From Cellulomonas sp. KH9 (lineage in GTDB: Bacteria; Actinomycetota; Actinomycetes; Actinomycetales; Cellulomonadaceae), in assembly GCF_900114185.1 (NCBI RefSeq), contig NZ_FOSE01000003.1:620001-684000 (forward strand): a DNA stretch of 64,000 nucleotides. The letters are read 5' to 3'. This document shows positions 62,554-64,000 of the stretch, in pieces (position 1 is the first letter of the stretch; each line of letters opens with the position of its first letter). A program made the translations under genes and the position numbers. The notes beneath the pieces are model-generated. The model was not told where the DNA came from, did not search any database, and worked only from the letters and a program-made list of their open reading frames with translations.

Positions 62554-64000
62554 GTGACGAGCAGGTGGACGAGGGTGCCGACGGCATCACGACGGACGGC
62601 GGCAGCCGTGGTGCTGCTGATCGGGGCGGGGACGACGGCGGGCTGCGGTGCCGACCCGGTGGACCCCGCGCGTGCGGGGACGGTGGTGGTCACCACGGAC
62701 CTGCCCTTCGCCTCGCTCAACGGGGCCACGCCCGCGGGTCGCGCCCCGGGCAGCGTCCTGGTGCGCGGCCTGGTGCAGTCCGGCTTCACGACCCTCGGTC
62801 CGGACGGCTCCGTCACCCCCGACCCGACGTTCGGCACGGTGGAGAAGGTCGCGGACGCCCCGCTGACCGTGCGGTACACGGTCGCGCCCACGGCCACCTG
62901 GTCGGACGGCGTCCCCGTCACCCCGGCCGACCTGCTGCTGGAGTGGGCCGCACGCAGCGGGCAGCTCGACGAGGTGGTGCCCGAGCTCGGTGGGGACGGC
63001 GAGCCGGTCGAGCCCGCCGACGACGTCGTCCTGTTCGGGGCCACGTCGGCCGCGCTGGTGCGCGCGTCGGCGGTGCCCGTGGTGGACGGTGCCACGCTCA
63101 CCGTCGTCTACGACGTGCCCGTCGCGGACTGGCAGGTCGCGCTCGACGTGAACCTGCCCGCGCACGTGGTCGGGCGTCTCGCGCTCGACCGGTCGGCGCC
63201 CGACCTGCCGGCCCCGACGACGTCACCGGCGTCGACCGCCACGCCGTCGGACGGGACCACACCGACCGGCTCGACCACGCCGACCGGCTCGGCCGCGCCG
63301 ACCGGCTCGGCCGCGCCGACCGGCTCGGCCACGCCCGCGGCGTCGCCCGCCCCCGGCCAGGACGCCACCGCGGAGCCCGCGGCCTGGGCGCAGGCGGTGG
63401 TGACCGCCGTGCAGCAGCAGGACCGTGCGGCGCTGGCGGCGATCTCCCGGGTGTGGCGGGCCGCCGGGCGGGCGGGTGACGTCGCCGCCGACCCCGTGCT
63501 CACCACGACGACCGGGCCGTACGTGCTGTCCCGTGCCGGTGCGGACCGGGTCGAGGTGGTCCGCAACGAGGTGTACGAGGGCCGGCGTCCGGCCGCCTTC
63601 GACACCGTGGTCGTCCGCAGCGACCTGGACCCGCTGGCACAGGTCGAGGCCCTCGCCGACGGGTCGGTCGACGTGGCGGCCCCCATCAGCACGCCCGACG
63701 TGCTCGAGGCGGCCGTCGGGCTGGGGGAGGACGCCGTGGTGACGACGGGTGGGGACGCGGTGCTCCAGGTCGTCGTCCAGGAGGGCGCCGGAGGCGTCTT
63801 CGACCCGGCTGCGCACGCCGCGGCGCCCGACCCCGCCGCGGCGGCCGCCGCGGCGCGTCGGGCGTTCCTCGTGACGGTCGCGCGGGACGAGTCGGTGCGT
63901 CACGCGTTCGGGATGCTGGTGGACCGGGCGGAGGTCTCCGACGTCGTCGCGGCACAGGTGGGGCCCGAGGCGCCCGCGGCCGGTGCGGTCCCTGCCCCCG
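62554..64000 (+). CDS. lpqW: LpqW-like family 5 substrate-binding lipoprotein, C-terminus outside the window
   Basis: About 482 codons are visible and the frame runs off the right edge. A Tat/Sec-like basic start is followed by a hydrophobic segment and a near-canonical lipobox Thr-Ala-Gly-Cys with C31. The mature part has family 5 solute-binding features such as Ala-Thr-Trp-Ser-Asp-Gly-Val-Pro-Val near 112. A Pro-Thr-Gly-Ser repeat interrupts the domain at about 237-260. Mycobacterial LpqW has this fold but acts in mannan synthesis rather than uptake; the match is inferred from fold and gene neighbourhood. The GTG at 62554 has AGGAGG at 62542-62547. Opp-type import with the upstream operon is the alternative. 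Confidence 0.8.
   Translation, partial: MTSRWTRVPTASRRTAAAVVLLIGAGTTAGCGADPVDPARAGTVVVTTDLPFASLNGATPAGRAPGSVLVRGLVQSGFTTLGPDGSVTPDPTFGTVEKVADAPLTVRYTVAPTATWSDGVPVTPADLLLEWAARSGQLDEVVPELGGDGEPVEPADDVVLFGATSAALVRASAVPVVDGATLTVVYDVPVADWQVALDVNLPAHVVGRLALDRSAPDLPAPTTSPASTATPSDGTTPTGSTTPTGSAAPTGSAAPTGSATPAASPAPGQDATAEPAAWAQAVVTAVQQQDRAALAAISRVWRAAGRAGDVAADPVLTTTTGPYVLSRAGADRVEVVRNEVYEGRRPAAFDTVVVRSDLDPLAQVEALADGSVDVAAPISTPDVLEAAVGLGEDAVVTTGGDAVLQVVVQEGAGGVFDPAAHAAAPDPAAAAAAARRAFLVTVARDESVRHAFGMLVDRAEVSDVVAAQVGPEAPAAGAVPAP
63265..63335 (+). repeat. Coding tandem repeat, four 18-bp units
   Basis: Four units of ACCGGCTCGGCCGCGCCG, with a few A/G changes, encode Thr-Gly-Ser-(Ala/Thr)-(Ala/Thr)-Pro in the LpqW-like lipoprotein. 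The array makes a flexible, extracytoplasmic linker that could change length by slippage in frame. Confidence 0.9.

Noticed and set aside
63241..63340. CRISPR or regulatory repeats
   Set aside because: The 18-bp units are in frame and encode Pro-Thr-Gly-Ser repeats inside the lipoprotein gene.

Overview
The window reads as a chromosomal segment of a very high-GC actinobacterium. The clearest sign is mca, for mycothiol S-conjugate amidase; mycothiol is an actinobacterial thiol. Other signs are the many GTG starts, the leaderless-type promoters, a LigB-type ATP-dependent ligase, LpqY/SugABC- and LpqW-like lipoproteins and a PIN-PhoH protein. Protein style suggests Cellulomonas or a close relative in the Micrococcales. 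That genus call is inference. I see no rRNA, tRNA, CRISPR array, insertion sequence, integrase or phage gene.

Layout. 1-4255: a cut-off membrane protein, a YhiM-like membrane protein, ligB and msrA, all on the minus strand. 4395-8127: metB, an AI-2E transporter and ilvA, overlapping head to tail. 8286-15069: greA, a DUF4307 gene, mca, a small membrane gene, a nitrilase-family hydrolase, a hemolysin III/PAQR protein, a short-chain cis-prenyl transferase and a PIN-PhoH gene. 15229-17602: a PadR regulator with an EmrB/QacA-type drug exporter. 17665-31729: a six-gene minus-strand operon with four giant FtsX/MacB-type permeases and two ATPases. 31927-37895: fumC, then a divergent LpqY-SugABC-type trehalose importer. 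37962-42429: an xseA-xseB-sugar kinase-carbonic anhydrase operon, then ispH. 42473-48150: rmuC, a two-gene ABC exporter, ychF and arfB. 48475-54874: an oligopeptide importer (lipoprotein, two permeases, fused ATPase). 54893-62343: a second FtsX/MacB-type permease pair with its own ATPase pair. 62554-64000: an LpqW-like lipoprotein that runs off the right edge.

The backbone metB, greA, DUF4307, mca, hlyIII, cis-prenyl transferase, phoH, fumC, xseB, xseA, ispH, ychF has the same order as I recall for Mycobacterium tuberculosis Rv1079-Rv1112. The PadR/exporter pair, the six-gene permease operon and the trehalose importer therefore look like insertions into an old core.

The least explained system is the pair of FtsX/MacB-type clusters. 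They share two permease subfamilies, kept as pairs three times in 64 kb, and two ATPase subfamilies. One ATPase subfamily has an unusual Q-loop and a C-terminal tail that resembles an AbrB/SpoVT swapped-hairpin domain. Intact motifs suggest active, mechanically coupled envelope machines. Their substrate cannot be read from the sequence.
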